A stretch of DNA of 64,000 nucleotides from Pseudomonas sp. TH15. Its GTDB lineage: Bacteria; Pseudomonadota; Gammaproteobacteria; Pseudomonadales; Pseudomonadaceae. The position numbers and the translations under genes were made by a program. Positions 41,840 through 51,713 of this stretch are shown here, piece after piece; the first letter of the stretch is position 1, and each line of letters begins with the position of its first letter. The DNA is taken from the NCBI RefSeq assembly GCF_016651105.1, contig NZ_JAEKEL010000001.1:3772001-3836000 (forward strand), in the 5' to 3' direction. The notes under the pieces were generated by a model, which did no database searches, was not told the origin of the DNA, and saw only the letters and a list, made by a program, of their open reading frames with translations.

Positions 41840-44800
41840 ATGGCGTTCTTCACCGCAGCCAGCAAAGCCGACTTCCAGCACCAACTGCAAGCGGCACTGG
41901 CGCAGCACATCAGTGAACAGGCACTGCCACAAGTGGCGCTGTTTGCTGAACAATTTTTCGGCATCATTTCCCTCGACGAGCTGACTCAACGTCGGTTGTC
42001 CGACCTCGCCGGCTGCACCCTTTCTGCGTGGCGCCTGCTTGAGCGCTTCGATCACGCGCAACCACAAGTGCGCGTCTACAACCCTGATTACGAACGCCAC
42101 GGCTGGCAGTCGACCCACACTGCGGTCGAAGTGCTGCACCACGATTTGCCATTCCTCGTGGACTCGGTGCGTACCGAGCTGAACCGTCGCGGCTACAGCA
42201 TCCATACCTTGCAAACCACTGTGCTGAGCGTGCGTCGCGGCAGCAAGGGTGAGCTGCTGGAAATCCTGCCGAAGGGCACCCATGGCGAAGGCATTCTGCA
42301 AGAATCGCTGATGTACCTGGAAATCGACCGTTGCGCCAACGCGGCCGAGCTCAATGTACTGAGCAAAGAGCTGGAACAGGTTCTCGGTGAAGTCCGCGTT
42401 GCGGTCGCCGATTTCGAACCAATGAAAGCCAAGGTTCAGGAAATCCTGACCGGCCTGGACAACAGCCAGTTCAAAGTCGATGGCGAAGAAAAAGCCGAAA
42501 TCAAAAGCTTCCTGGAATGGCTGGTGGGCAACCACTTCACGTTCCTGGGCTATGAAGAATTCGTGGTCAGCGACCAGGCCGACGGCGGCCACATCGAGTA
42601 CGACCAGAACTCCTTCCTCGGCCTGACCAAACTGCTGCGTACCGGCCTGACCTACGATGACCTGCGCATCGAAGACTACGCCGTGAACTACCTGCGCGAA
42701 CCGACCCTGCTGTCGTTCGCCAAGGCTGCGCACCCAAGCCGCGTACACCGTCCGGCTTACCCGGACTACGTGTCGATCCGCGAGATCGACGCCGACGGCA
42801 AGGTCATCAAGGAATGCCGCTTCATGGGCCTTTACACCTCCTCGGTGTATGGCGAGAGCGTGCGGGTCATTCCGTACATCCGCCGCAAGGTCGAAGAAAT
42901 CGAACGCCGTTCCGGCTTCCAGGCCAAGGCTCACTTGGGCAAGGAACTGGCGCAGGTCGTCGAAGTACTGCCGCGTGACGATCTGTTCCAGACGCCGGTC
43001 GACGAGCTGTTCAGCACCGTGATGTCGATTGTGCAGATCCAGGAACGCAACAAGATCCGCGTGTTCCTGCGCAAAGACCCGTACGGTCGTTTCTGCTACT
43101 GCCTGGCCTACGTGCCGCGCGACATCTACTCCACCGAAGTGCGCCAGAAGATCCAGCAAGTGCTGATGGATCGCCTGAAAGCCTCGGATTGCGAGTTCTG
43201 GACCTTCTTCTCCGAGTCCGTGCTGGCCCGTGTACAACTGATTCTGCGGGTTGACCCGAAGAACCGTCTGGACATCGACCCGGTTCTGCTGGAAAAAGAA
43301 GTGGTTCAAGCCTGCCGCAGCTGGCAGGACGACTACGCCAGCCTGGTCGTGGAAAGCTTCGGCGAAGCCCACGGCACCAACGTGCTGGCGGACTTCCCGA
43401 AAGGCTTCCCGGCCGGTTACCGCGAGCGCTTCGCTGCGCACTCGGCCGTGGTCGACATGCAACACCTGCTGAGCCTGAACGAAAAGAACCCGCTGGTGAT
43501 GAGCTTCTATCAGCCGCTGGGTCAGGTCTCCGGTCAGCGCGAACTGCATTGCAAGCTGTACCACGCCGACACGCCGCTGGCGTTGTCCGACGTCTTGCCG
43601 ATCCTGGAAAACCTCGGCCTGCGCGTGCTGGGTGAGTTCCCGTATCGCCTGCGTCACAACAATGGCCGCGAGTTCTGGATTCACGATTTCGCGTTCACCG
43701 CTGCCGAAGGCCTGGAACTCGACATCCAGCAGCTCAACGACACCTTGCAGGACGCGTTCGTCCACATCGTGCGTGGCGATGCCGAAAACGATGCGTTCAA
43801 CCGTCTGGTACTGACCGCCGGCCTGCCATGGCGCGACGTTGCGCTGCTGCGTGCCTACGCCCGTTACATGAAGCAGATTCGTCTGGGCTTCGACCTGGGC
43901 TACATCGCCAGCACCCTGAACAACCACACCGACATCGCTCGTGAGTTGACCCGGTTGTTCAAGACCCGTTTCTACCTGGCGCGCAAACTGGCCAGCGACG
44001 ATCTGGAAGACAAGCAGCAACGTCTGGAACAAGCCATCGTCACCGCCCTGGACGACGTCCAGGTGCTCAACGAAGACCGCATCCTGCGTCGCTACCTGGA
44101 CCTGATCAAGGCCACCCTGCGCACCAACTTCTACCAGACCGATGCGCACGGCCATAACAAGTCTTACTTCAGCTTCAAGTTCAACCCGCACCAGATTCCT
44201 GAGCTGCCGAAGCCAGTACCGAAGTTCGAAATCTTCGTTTACTCGCCTCGCGTTGAAGGTGTGCACCTGCGCTTCGGTAACGTGGCTCGTGGCGGCCTGC
44301 GCTGGTCCGACCGTGAAGAAGACTACCGCACCGAAGTGTTGGGCCTGGTAAAAGCCCAGCAAGTGAAGAACTCGGTCATCGTGCCTGTGGGCGCGAAGGG
44401 CGGCTTCCTGCCGCGTCGCCTGCCATTGGGCGGCGGTCGGGACGAGATCGCGGCCGAGGGCATCGCCTGCTACCGCATCTTCATCTCGGGCCTGTTGGAC
44501 ATCACCGACAACCTGAAGGACGGCGCACTGGTGCCGCCGGTCAACGTTGTGCGTCATGACGATGATGACCCGTACCTGGTAGTGGCTGCGGACAAGGGCA
44601 CTGCGACCTTCTCCGACATCGCCAACGGCATTGCCATCGACTACGGTTTCTGGCTCGGCGACGCCTTTGCATCGGGCGGCTCGGCTGGCTACGACCACAA
44701 GAAAATGGGCATCACCGCCAAGGGCGCGTGGGTTGGCGTACAGCGTCACTTCCGCGAGCGCGGCATCAATGTTCAGAAAGACAGCATTACCGTTGTCGGC

Positions 44801-46735
44801 GTCGGCGACATGGCCGGTGACGTGTTCGGTAACGGCTTGTTGATGTCCGAGACCCTGCAACTGGTCGCGGCCTTCAACCACCTGCACATCTTCATCGATC
44901 CGAATCCGCAACCGGCTAACAGCTTCGTCGAGCGTCAGCGCTTGTTCGATCTGCCGCGTTCGGCGTGGTCGGATTACGACACCAGCATCATGTCCGAAGG
45001 CGGTGGGATCTTCTCCCGCAGCGCGAAAAGCATCGCGATTTCCCCGCAGATGAAAGAGCGCTTCGACATTCAGGCTGACAAGCTGACCCCGACCGAACTG
45101 CTGAACGCCTTGCTCAAGGCACCGGTAGACCTGTTGTGGAACGGCGGTATCGGCACGTACGTCAAAGCCAGCACCGAAAGCCACGCCGATGTCGGCGACA
45201 AGGCCAACGATGCGCTGCGCGTGAACGGCAACGAACTGCGCTGCAAAGTTGTGGGCGAGGGCGGTAACCTCGGTATGACCCAATTGGGTCGTGTCGAATT
45301 CGGCCTCAATGGCGGCGGTTCCAACACCGACTTCATCGACAACGCCGGTGGTGTGGACTGCTCCGACCACGAAGTAAACATCAAGATCCTGCTGAACGAA
45401 GTGGTTCAGGCCGGTGACATGACCGAGAAGCAACGTAACCAGTTGCTTGGCAGCATGACTGACGAAGTCGGCGGCCTGGTCCTGGGCAACAACTACAAGC
45501 AGACTCAGGCACTGTCCCTGGCCGCCCGTCGCGCCTTGCCGCGGATTGCCGAATACAAGCGCCTGATGAACGATCTGGAAAGCCGTGGCAAGCTGGATCG
45601 CGCCATCGAGTTCCTGCCGGCGGAAGAGGCTATCAACGAGCGCGTTGCGGCAGGCCATGGCCTGACCCGTGCCGAGCTGTCGGTGCTGATCTCCTACAGC
45701 AAGATCGACCTCAAAGAAGCGCTGCTCAACTCGCAAGTGCCGGACGACGATTACCTGACCCGCGACATGGAAACCGCTTTCCCGCCGATGCTGGTGAGCA
45801 AGTTCTCCGAAGCAATGCGTCGTCACCGTCTGAAGCGCGAGATCGTCAGCACCCAGATCGCCAACGATCTGGTGAACCACATGGGCATCACCTTCGTTCA
45901 ACGACTCAAAGAGTCGACCGGCATGAGCCCGGCGAACGTGGCCGGCGCTTATGTGATCGTGCGTGACATCTTCCACCTCCCGCACTGGTTCCGTCAGATC
46001 GAAGCCCTGGACTACCAGGTTTCCGCTGACGTCCAACTGGAGCTGATGGACGAGCTGATGCGTCTGGGCCGTCGCGCTACGCGCTGGTTCCTGCGTAGCC
46101 GTCGCAACGAGCAGAATGCTGCCCGTGACGTCGCGCACTTCGGTCCACATCTGGCAGCGCTGGGCCTCAAGCTCGACGAACTGCTGGAAGGCCCGACCCG
46201 CGAAGGCTGGCAGACCCGTTATCAGGCTTACGTTGCGGCTGGCGTACCTGAATTGCTGGCGCGCATGGTTGCAGGCACCACTCACCTGTACACCTTGCTG
46301 CCGATCATCGAAGCAGCCGACGTGACTGGCCAGAACGCAGCAGACGTCGCGAAGGCTTACTTCGCTGTCGGCAGCGCTCTGGATATCACCTGGTACCTGC
46401 AACAGATCAGCGCCCTGCCGGTTGAAAACAACTGGCAGGCCTTGGCCCGTGAAGCGTTCCGCGATGATGTGGACTGGCAGCAACGTGCGATCACCATCTC
46501 CGTCCTGCAACAGGGCGACGGCACCCAGGACGTGGAAACACGCCTGGCGCTGTGGATGGAAGAGCACGAAGGCATGATCGAGCGCTGGCGCGCCATGCTG
46601 GTGGAAATCCGTGCCGCGAGCGGCACTGACTACGCCATGTATGCAGTCGCCAACCGCGAACTGCTGGACCTGGCGTTGAGCGGTCAGGCGGTAGTGCCTG
46701 TCGCTGCTGCCCTTGAGCTGGAACCGGCGGCCTGA
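41840..46735 (+). CDS. gdhB: NAD-specific glutamate dehydrogenase (large, ~180 kDa type)
   Basis: 1631 residues from MAFFTAASKADFQ at 41840 (AGCGGAGTACCACAG upstream), the usual size of the large NAD-GDH family. N-terminal ACT-like regulatory regions, then the catalytic core: GNVARGGLRWSDREEDYR, the VPVGAKGGF lysine region, and the Rossmann segment VGVGDMAGDVFGNGLLMSE. It deaminates glutamate to 2-oxoglutarate with NAD+, a catabolic step allowing growth on arginine and glutamate; activity is generally allosterically controlled by arginine or citrate in relatives. Monocistronic and closed by a terminator. Confidence 0.97.
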   Translation: MAFFTAASKADFQHQLQAALAQHISEQALPQVALFAEQFFGIISLDELTQRRLSDLAGCTLSAWRLLERFDHAQPQVRVYNPDYERHGWQSTHTAVEVLHHDLPFLVDSVRTELNRRGYSIHTLQTTVLSVRRGSKGELLEILPKGTHGEGILQESLMYLEIDRCANAAELNVLSKELEQVLGEVRVAVADFEPMKAKVQEILTGLDNSQFKVDGEEKAEIKSFLEWLVGNHFTFLGYEEFVVSDQADGGHIEYDQNSFLGLTKLLRTGLTYDDLRIEDYAVNYLREPTLLSFAKAAHPSRVHRPAYPDYVSIREIDADGKVIKECRFMGLYTSSVYGESVRVIPYIRRKVEEIERRSGFQAKAHLGKELAQVVEVLPRDDLFQTPVDELFSTVMSIVQIQERNKIRVFLRKDPYGRFCYCLAYVPRDIYSTEVRQKIQQVLMDRLKASDCEFWTFFSESVLARVQLILRVDPKNRLDIDPVLLEKEVVQACRSWQDDYASLVVESFGEAHGTNVLADFPKGFPAGYRERFAAHSAVVDMQHLLSLNEKNPLVMSFYQPLGQVSGQRELHCKLYHADTPLALSDVLPILENLGLRVLGEFPYRLRHNNGREFWIHDFAFTAAEGLELDIQQLNDTLQDAFVHIVRGDAENDAFNRLVLTAGLPWRDVALLRAYARYMKQIRLGFDLGYIASTLNNHTDIARELTRLFKTRFYLARKLASDDLEDKQQRLEQAIVTALDDVQVLNEDRILRRYLDLIKATLRTNFYQTDAHGHNKSYFSFKFNPHQIPELPKPVPKFEIFVYSPRVEGVHLRFGNVARGGLRWSDREEDYRTEVLGLVKAQQVKNSVIVPVGAKGGFLPRRLPLGGGRDEIAAEGIACYRIFISGLLDITDNLKDGALVPPVNVVRHDDDDPYLVVAADKGTATFSDIANGIAIDYGFWLGDAFASGGSAGYDHKKMGITAKGAWVGVQRHFRERGINVQKDSITVVGVGDMAGDVFGNGLLMSETLQLVAAFNHLHIFIDPNPQPANSFVERQRLFDLPRSAWSDYDTSIMSEGGGIFSRSAKSIAISPQMKERFDIQADKLTPTELLNALLKAPVDLLWNGGIGTYVKASTESHADVGDKANDALRVNGNELRCKVVGEGGNLGMTQLGRVEFGLNGGGSNTDFIDNAGGVDCSDHEVNIKILLNEVVQAGDMTEKQRNQLLGSMTDEVGGLVLGNNYKQTQALSLAARRALPRIAEYKRLMNDLESRGKLDRAIEFLPAEEAINERVAAGHGLTRAELSVLISYSKIDLKEALLNSQVPDDDYLTRDMETAFPPMLVSKFSEAMRRHRLKREIVSTQIANDLVNHMGITFVQRLKESTGMSPANVAGAYVIVRDIFHLPHWFRQIEALDYQVSADVQLELMDELMRLGRRATRWFLRSRRNEQNAARDVAHFGPHLAALGLKLDELLEGPTREGWQTRYQAYVAAGVPELLARMVAGTTHLYTLLPIIEAADVTGQNAADVAKAYFAVGSALDITWYLQQISALPVENNWQALAREAFRDDVDWQQRAITISVLQQGDGTQDVETRLALWMEEHEGMIERWRAMLVEIRAASGTDYAMYAVANRELLDLALSGQAVVPVAAALELEPAA

Positions 46736-46750
46736 TTTAGGCGCTGAATG

Positions 46751-46789
46751 AAAAAGCCCCTGTATCGAGAGATGCGGGGGCTTTTTTTT
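46751..46789 (+). terminator. Rho-independent terminator of gdhB
   Basis: AAAAAGCCCC / GGGGGCTTTTTTTT with a 15-base loop, 15 bases after the stop codon. Confidence 0.92.
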
Positions 46790-46820
46790 GCCAGAGGGTT
46801 TTGGGGTGGCTGGTCGGGCC

Positions 46821-46894
46821 CTATCGCGAGCAAGCTCGCTCCCACAGGTTTTGTGTTGCACTCGGTCCTTGTGGGAGCTGGCTTGCCAGCGATG
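46821..46894. repeat. Two REP elements of different families
   Basis: gcgagcaagctcgctcccac (gagcgagc family, inverted) followed by gtgggagctggcttgccagc; a mixed pair. Confidence 0.8.
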
Positions 46895-46906
46895 AGGTCC
46901 TTACAT

Positions 46907-47605
46907 TCAATACAACTTAGGGGCTTGTTTATTATCAAGTATCGACACATTAGTTGTCGGTCTGGTCAGTAAATTACTGAGCGACTGGTCAAACTTCTGC
47001 AGCGCCCGAACTTGCACATCCTGTTGCTGGTTAATATCCGCCACAATCTCTTCGCTGCGATTAAAGTCGGCCCATACAGGCGTCAGTTCTTTCGCGTCCG
47101 AGCCTTTCGCCGTACCGATATAGTTCAACCGCGCATCATAAAAATCGGCACTGACATCCACCTTGATATCCGAACTGCGCGAAGTCATCAATTGGCTGTG
47201 GGTATCGACAATGGCAACCACGTCGGGTCTGGCAGCCCGCAGGCTTTGCATGTCCGGATAGACCGTCACCGAACCGAACTGGCGCTGCAACGAGGCCTTG
47301 ACGCCATCCACGGCAAAGTCCGGGTTGGATGTCTTGACGTAGGCGTCGTGGATCGGCTGATCCAGCAGGCTCTGGCCGAAACCGGTGCCGGCGTTGGCCT
47401 GGTAGTTGCGCAGGTAATCGCGGTTGGCCTGGGTGCTCGGGCTGTAGAGGATGCCCAGCGACACCGTTCTGCCGCTGGCGACGCTTGCGGCACTGGAGCG
47501 AGTGACCGGCATATCGAGCGAGGAGACCGCTTTGGGTGCAGTGGGAATGGAGCATCCGGTTAACAGCGCTGCGACAGCTAACGTACTAACAAGCACAAGT
47601 TTCAT
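46907..47605 (-). CDS. Putative lipoprotein, hypothetical
   Basis: 232 residues with a lipobox: MKLVLVSTLAVAALLTGC (Cys 18), so lipid-anchored in the inner or outer membrane facing the periplasm. The mature part has a Ser/Ala-rich linker then an alpha/beta domain (SVTVYPDMQSLRAARPDVVAIVDTHS region). No catalytic motif seen. Monocistronic. Function unknown. Confidence 0.8.
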   Translation of the reverse strand: MKLVLVSTLAVAALLTGCSIPTAPKAVSSLDMPVTRSSAASVASGRTVSLGILYSPSTQANRDYLRNYQANAGTGFGQSLLDQPIHDAYVKTSNPDFAVDGVKASLQRQFGSVTVYPDMQSLRAARPDVVAIVDTHSQLMTSRSSDIKVDVSADFYDARLNYIGTAKGSDAKELTPVWADFNRSEEIVADINQQQDVQVRALQKFDQSLSNLLTRPTTNVSILDNKQAPKLY

Positions 47606-47780
47606 GGTGTATCTCCAGTGAAACAGCGTGAAGCGAACGTTTAAGTATTGCCGGTATCGACCGGCGATGAACTTAGACTAAACCTGTATTCACTGAATGG
47701 AACCTGTCTGTGCGTACACTTGTTGAGTGAGTCATAGTTTCGTTTGATGTAAACGATTCAAGCTAATTGCGAGCAGTCAT

Positions 47781-47808
47781 AAAAAGGCCCGAATTGTACA
47801 TTCGGGCC
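47781..47808 (-). terminator. Rho-independent terminator (cupin gene)
   Basis: On the minus strand GGCCCGAA-loop-TTCGGGCC followed by TTTTT, just downstream of the cupin stop codon. Confidence 0.85.
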
Positions 47809-47836
47809 AGTTTATTTATGGCTGATGTAACAGCCA

Positions 47837-48235
47837 TCAGTTATTCAAAGGGATCAATACTTTCTCATCCGGTGATAACACCATGAATACCAGCAGTTTG
47901 GCCGGTTGGGTTGCACTGGCGTTTTTCGAGATCAAATGCTCGGAGCCCGCCGGTTCATACCAGTACTCGCCAGTCTTGTAGGTGATCGCCTTCTGGCCTT
48001 TGACCTGAGAGGTGATTTGCCCCGAGAGCACATACGCCATGGCCGTGCCGTCATGTTTATGGGCGATGGACGATTGGCCGGGTTTGTAGTCCACCTCAAT
48101 CATCATGGCTTTTTTGCCAGGCACGTTTTGCAGCAGTTCATCCTGCAGCACGGTGACCTTTTCCGAAGGGTCGTGGGCGAAGGCCGAAGCGGAAACGGTC
48201 AGGGCCAGGGCGGCGAGTAAACTCAGAACTTTCAT
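47837..48235 (-). CDS. Periplasmic cupin-domain protein
   Basis: 132 residues. Signal peptide (MKVLSLLAALALTVSASAFA, cleavage near 20). Single cupin barrel: IEVDYKPGQSSIAHKHDGTAMAYVLSG holds the HxH metal ligands and EYWYEPAGSEHLIS the later His. Likely a small periplasmic metal-binding or oxidoreductive cupin; substrate unknown. Confidence 0.9.
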   Translation of the reverse strand: MKVLSLLAALALTVSASAFAHDPSEKVTVLQDELLQNVPGKKAMMIEVDYKPGQSSIAHKHDGTAMAYVLSGQITSQVKGQKAITYKTGEYWYEPAGSEHLISKNASATQPAKLLVFMVLSPDEKVLIPLNN

Positions 48236-48373
48236 GGTTGATCACCTGGGGTGGTTAGTCGTCAGGGACCACAGTAAGCCGAGGGTCGAGGCAAGAAAAC
48301 GGCCAATTTTCGGGAAGGTGAGGGGACCAATTGAAGTGGTCTGAGCACAAAGTTGGGTCGACAATACAGACGC

Positions 48374-48460
48374 CATCGCGAGCAAGCTCGCTCCCACATT
48401 TGATCGCATTCCACTGTAGGAACTCGATCATCTGTGGGAGCGGGCTTGCTCGCGAAGGCG
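48374..48460. repeat. REP pair (inverted)
   Basis: gcgagcaagctcgctcccac and gtgggagcgggcttgctcgc between the cupin and ABM genes. Confidence 0.85.
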
Positions 48461-48470
48461 TCGGAAGGTT

Positions 48471-48764
48471 TTACACGATCGGAAAGCTGTTGAAGTCGAC
48501 GGAATTGGCCAATCGGCTGTCGATCAACCCAATAAACCCCTGCACTTCAGGGCAGTTGAAATGCGATTGCATGGCCGCTTCCGATTGCCAGCGGGCGCTG
48601 ACGTTCCAGCGGTTGCTGTCCTCGGGGCAGCGGTCGACCATATAGGAATCACAGCCCGGAAGTTCGCGCAGGGTTTCGACAATCTTTTGCAGTTGCTTGC
48701 CCAGTTCTTCCGAGCGGCCGGCGGCGGCCTGCACCTGTACGGTGTTGATCACTTCGTTGGACAT
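48471..48764 (-). CDS. Antibiotic biosynthesis monooxygenase (ABM) family protein
   Basis: 97 residues, dimeric ferredoxin-like ABM fold: NTVQVQAAAGRSEELGKQLQ, LPGCDSYMVDRCPEDSNRWN and a late SHFNCPEVQGF. Members degrade or scavenge quinones and other small reactive compounds (YgiN type) without cofactor. Monocistronic. Confidence 0.87.
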   Translation of the reverse strand: MSNEVINTVQVQAAAGRSEELGKQLQKIVETLRELPGCDSYMVDRCPEDSNRWNVSARWQSEAAMQSHFNCPEVQGFIGLIDSRLANSVDFNSFPIV

Positions 48765-48887
48765 TACTCACACTCCTGAATCAGGCCGGACGAATCCTGC
48801 TCATTGAGGGATAACGCATTTGCAGAATAGGCCTGCACTGGGGGACCGCCAATAGCCAATCGCCGGATAAACTCCCACACCAATGTG

Positions 48888-50321
48888 TCAGGCGACCTGC
48901 TGCAAAATGTCCCTTAAACGGTCTAGCGCGGTGTCGATGTCCAGGGTTTCGATGGCGCCGAAACCCATGAGCAGCCCGGCGCGCGGCGCTTGCTGATAGA
49001 AAAAACCTTCAATGGAATAGAGCCCGACTTCGACTTTTCTGGCCAGTTCGATGACCAGCGCAGTGTCGATCGGCACTTTGCACAGCACCACCATGTGAAA
49101 CCCGGCGACGGTCGGCACGGCCTCAAACCACGGTGAAAGATCACCGGTCATTCGCGTCAGGATCCGCTCGCGGCGCCCGGCGTAGATCGTGTGGCATCGA
49201 CGGATGTGCTTGAGCAGGCAGCCTTCGGCAATGAACTTGGCCAGTGCCCATTGCGGCAGGGTCGAGGTGTGCAGGTCGGTAAGCTGCTTGGCGCGGATCA
49301 CCGCTTCAAGGATCGCCGGCGGCAGGATCGTATAACCGAGCCGCAACTCCGGCAGCAGGGTTTTCGAGAACGTGCCAACGTAAGCAACCATGCCGCGCTC
49401 GTCCATGCTTTGCAGCGAATCGGTCGGTCGGCCTTCATAGCGGAATTCGCTGTCGTAATCGTCCTCGATGATGATCGCGCCCAGCTCATGCGCCCTTGCC
49501 AGCAGGGCGATCCGACGCGTCTGGCTCATCGGCATGCCCAGCGGGAACTGGTGCGACGGTGTGACGTAAATCAGTCGCGTGCCATCCGGGATCAACTCGA
49601 CTTGAATCCCTTCGGCGTCCACCGGCACCCCGACCACTGTGGCGCCGTGGCTGCCGAACAGCAGACGCGCGGGTGGATAACCGGGGTCTTCCATCGCCAC
49701 CAGGCTACCGGGTTGAATCAGCACTCGGGCAATCAGGTCCAGGGCCTGCTGCGCACCGTTGCACACCACCACGTCTTCGTCTTGGCAATTGACCCCGCGG
49801 GAAAACGCGATGTGCCGGGCAATCGCATTGCGCAGCGCCGGCAATCCTTCGGGCAGGCTGTAAAAGCCCTTGGCCCCGGCCATCTGCCGCAAGGCGTGAG
49901 AGGTGCAGCGCCGCCAATCGTCCTGAGGGAATTGGCCCTTGCTGGTGGCGCCACCGATAAAGTCGTAGCGCAGCGAACCTTCCAGTGTCGGGTGGCGCAG
50001 GAACACCGGCAAGTTTCGCCAGGACTCGATGACTTCGGCACTGGCCAGTTCCGAATGGTTCTGCTTGCGCTGGATTTTCGCCGGCCGCGCATTGACGTAC
50101 GTGCCTTTGCCGGTCACCCCGGTGAGGAAGTTTTCGTAGGTCAGTTGCGAGTACGTGTCGGAAATGGTCTTGCGTGAAATCCCCAGCTGTTCCGCCAGCA
50201 AACGACTGGGCGGTAGTTGCGTGCCCGCTGCCAGGCGGCCGGTTTCGATGGCACTGCGCAGTTGTTGGTACAACTGGCCTGCCAGGTCTTTGCGGCCGTT
50301 GATCACAACATGAAGTTCCAT
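48888..50321 (-). CDS. MocR-type regulator (GntR HTH fused to aminotransferase-like domain)
   Basis: 477 residues from MELHVVINGRKD at 50321. Winged-helix (10-75; LPPSRLLAEQLGISRKTISD) fused to a fold-type I aminotransferase domain with the cofactor-binding segment EDDYDSEFRYEGRP and the PLP lysine in GTFSKTLLPELRLGY. Such proteins sense pyridoxal phosphate or an amino compound and usually control the divergent gene, here the AhpD-like protein at 50527. Confidence 0.92.
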   Translation of the reverse strand: MELHVVINGRKDLAGQLYQQLRSAIETGRLAAGTQLPPSRLLAEQLGISRKTISDTYSQLTYENFLTGVTGKGTYVNARPAKIQRKQNHSELASAEVIESWRNLPVFLRHPTLEGSLRYDFIGGATSKGQFPQDDWRRCTSHALRQMAGAKGFYSLPEGLPALRNAIARHIAFSRGVNCQDEDVVVCNGAQQALDLIARVLIQPGSLVAMEDPGYPPARLLFGSHGATVVGVPVDAEGIQVELIPDGTRLIYVTPSHQFPLGMPMSQTRRIALLARAHELGAIIIEDDYDSEFRYEGRPTDSLQSMDERGMVAYVGTFSKTLLPELRLGYTILPPAILEAVIRAKQLTDLHTSTLPQWALAKFIAEGCLLKHIRRCHTIYAGRRERILTRMTGDLSPWFEAVPTVAGFHMVVLCKVPIDTALVIELARKVEVGLYSIEGFFYQQAPRAGLLMGFGAIETLDIDTALDRLRDILQQVA

Positions 50322-50526
50322 ACCGGCGGGGCTCCTGGGGCGGTGACGCGACTGTGGGTCGCGCCAGATTACCCCCATTGCGCCGTCGCATAGAAGTTGC
50401 GCAGGCGAAAAGCGCCGGATTGGTCTGCTGGCGGGTGGTCCATGGGTTTTTCGTTGAATTGGATCTGTAATGCCGATCTATCAGCGCCTAACGTGGAAAC
50501 ACCCATCTGCGCTCTGAGGTCCTTCC

Positions 50527-50967
50527 ATGAATCCGCGTCTGGACTACTACAGCGCGTCGCCCAAAGCGATGAAAGCCATGATCGCCATGGAAGCGTTGAC
50601 CGGCAACCTGAGCATCGAACCGGCCTTGCTGCACCTGATCAAAATCCGCGCCTCGCAACTCAACGGCTGTGCGTTCTGTACCGACATGCACTCGGTGGAT
50701 GCCCGGCGTTTGGGGGAGACGGATCGGCGTCTGTATTCGGTCGTGGTCTGGCGCGACAGCAACTTCTTCAACCCTCGGGAACGGGCGGCGTTGGCCTGGA
50801 CTGAAGCGGTGACGCTGCTCTCTGAAAGCCATGTGCCGGATGATGTTTACACCCAGGCGCGAGAGCAGTTCAGTGAAGGTGAACTGGTTGATTTGACCAT
50901 TGCCGTGACCACCATCAATAGCTGGAATAGGCTGGCCGTCAGCTTCCGCCAAACCCCCAGTGACTAA
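50527..50967 (+). CDS. AhpD-like carboxymuconolactone decarboxylase family protein
   Basis: 146 residues with the redox CxxC plus His: CAFCTDMHSVDARRLGE. This is the AhpD-like alkylhydroperoxidase branch of CMD proteins, often divergent from MocR regulators. ATG with GAGGTCCTTCC upstream. Its last eleven codons (AVSFRQTPSD and stop) recur twice more downstream in a tandem repeat, an unusual local amplification. Confidence 0.92.
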   Translation: MNPRLDYYSASPKAMKAMIAMEALTGNLSIEPALLHLIKIRASQLNGCAFCTDMHSVDARRLGETDRRLYSVVVWRDSNFFNPRERAALAWTEAVTLLSESHVPDDVYTQAREQFSEGELVDLTIAVTTINSWNRLAVSFRQTPSD

Positions 50968-51693
50968 CGTAAACACTCCCCCTGTGGCGAGGGGATTTAT
51001 CCCCGTTCGGCTGCGCAGCAGTCGCCAATCCAGCGGACTCGGTCTACCTGACAGATCAGCGTCGGATTGTTTTGGGGCTGCTTCGCAACCCAACGGGGAT
51101 AAATCCCCTCGCCACAATGGTTGTTCAGTCAGTTGGATGTCGCGTTTTTTATCCCCCTTAGAAGCTGCCGCAGGCTGCGTGGAACCGCCGAGCCGTCAGC
51201 TTCCGCCAAACCCCAAGCGACTAACGCACACACTCCCCCTGTGGTGAGGGGGCTTGCCCCCGTTGGGTTGCGAAGCAGCCCCAAAAACATCCAACCGCGT
51301 TCCTTCATACACACCGCGAAAACCGGGATTACGACTGCTGCGCAGCCGAACGGGGGCAAGCCCCCTCGCCACAATGGATGTTCAGTCAGTTGGATGTCGC
51401 GTTTTTATCGCCCGTAGAAGCTGCCGCAGGCTGCGTAGAACCGCCGAGCCGTCAGCTTCCGCCAAACCCCAAGCGGCTGACGTACACACTCCCCCTGTGG
51501 CGAGGGGATTTATCCCCGTTCGGCTGCGCAGCAGTCGCCAATCCAGCGGACTCGGTCTACCTGACAGATCAGCGTCGGATTGTTTTGGGGCTGCTGCGCA
51601 ACCCAACGGGGATAAATCCCCTCACCACAATGGATGTTCAGTCAGTTGGATGTCGCGTTTTTATCCCCCGTAGGAGCTGCCGCAGGCTGCGAT
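50934..51693. repeat. Tandem 256-bp repeat (about three copies) containing BIMEs and the AhpD gene tail
   Basis: Copies begin at gccgtcagcttccgccaaac: 50935, 51192 and 51448 (spacings 257 and 256). Each unit holds the AhpD 3' tail, an actccccctgtgg leader, a BIME of the tgtggcgagggg family, gttcagtcagttggatgtcg, and a gtagaagctgccgcaggctg element; the last ends in the second-family REP at 51669-51705. The middle BIME is inverted relative to the other two. Confidence 0.9.
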
Positions 51694-51713
51694 CTTTCGA
51701 TCTTGATATTCAC

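Noticed and set aside
41810..46861. A 1683-codon open frame antisense to gdhB
   Set aside because: It mirrors the gdhB reading frame; high GC third-position bias leaves the opposite strand free of stops. No RBS and no family features.
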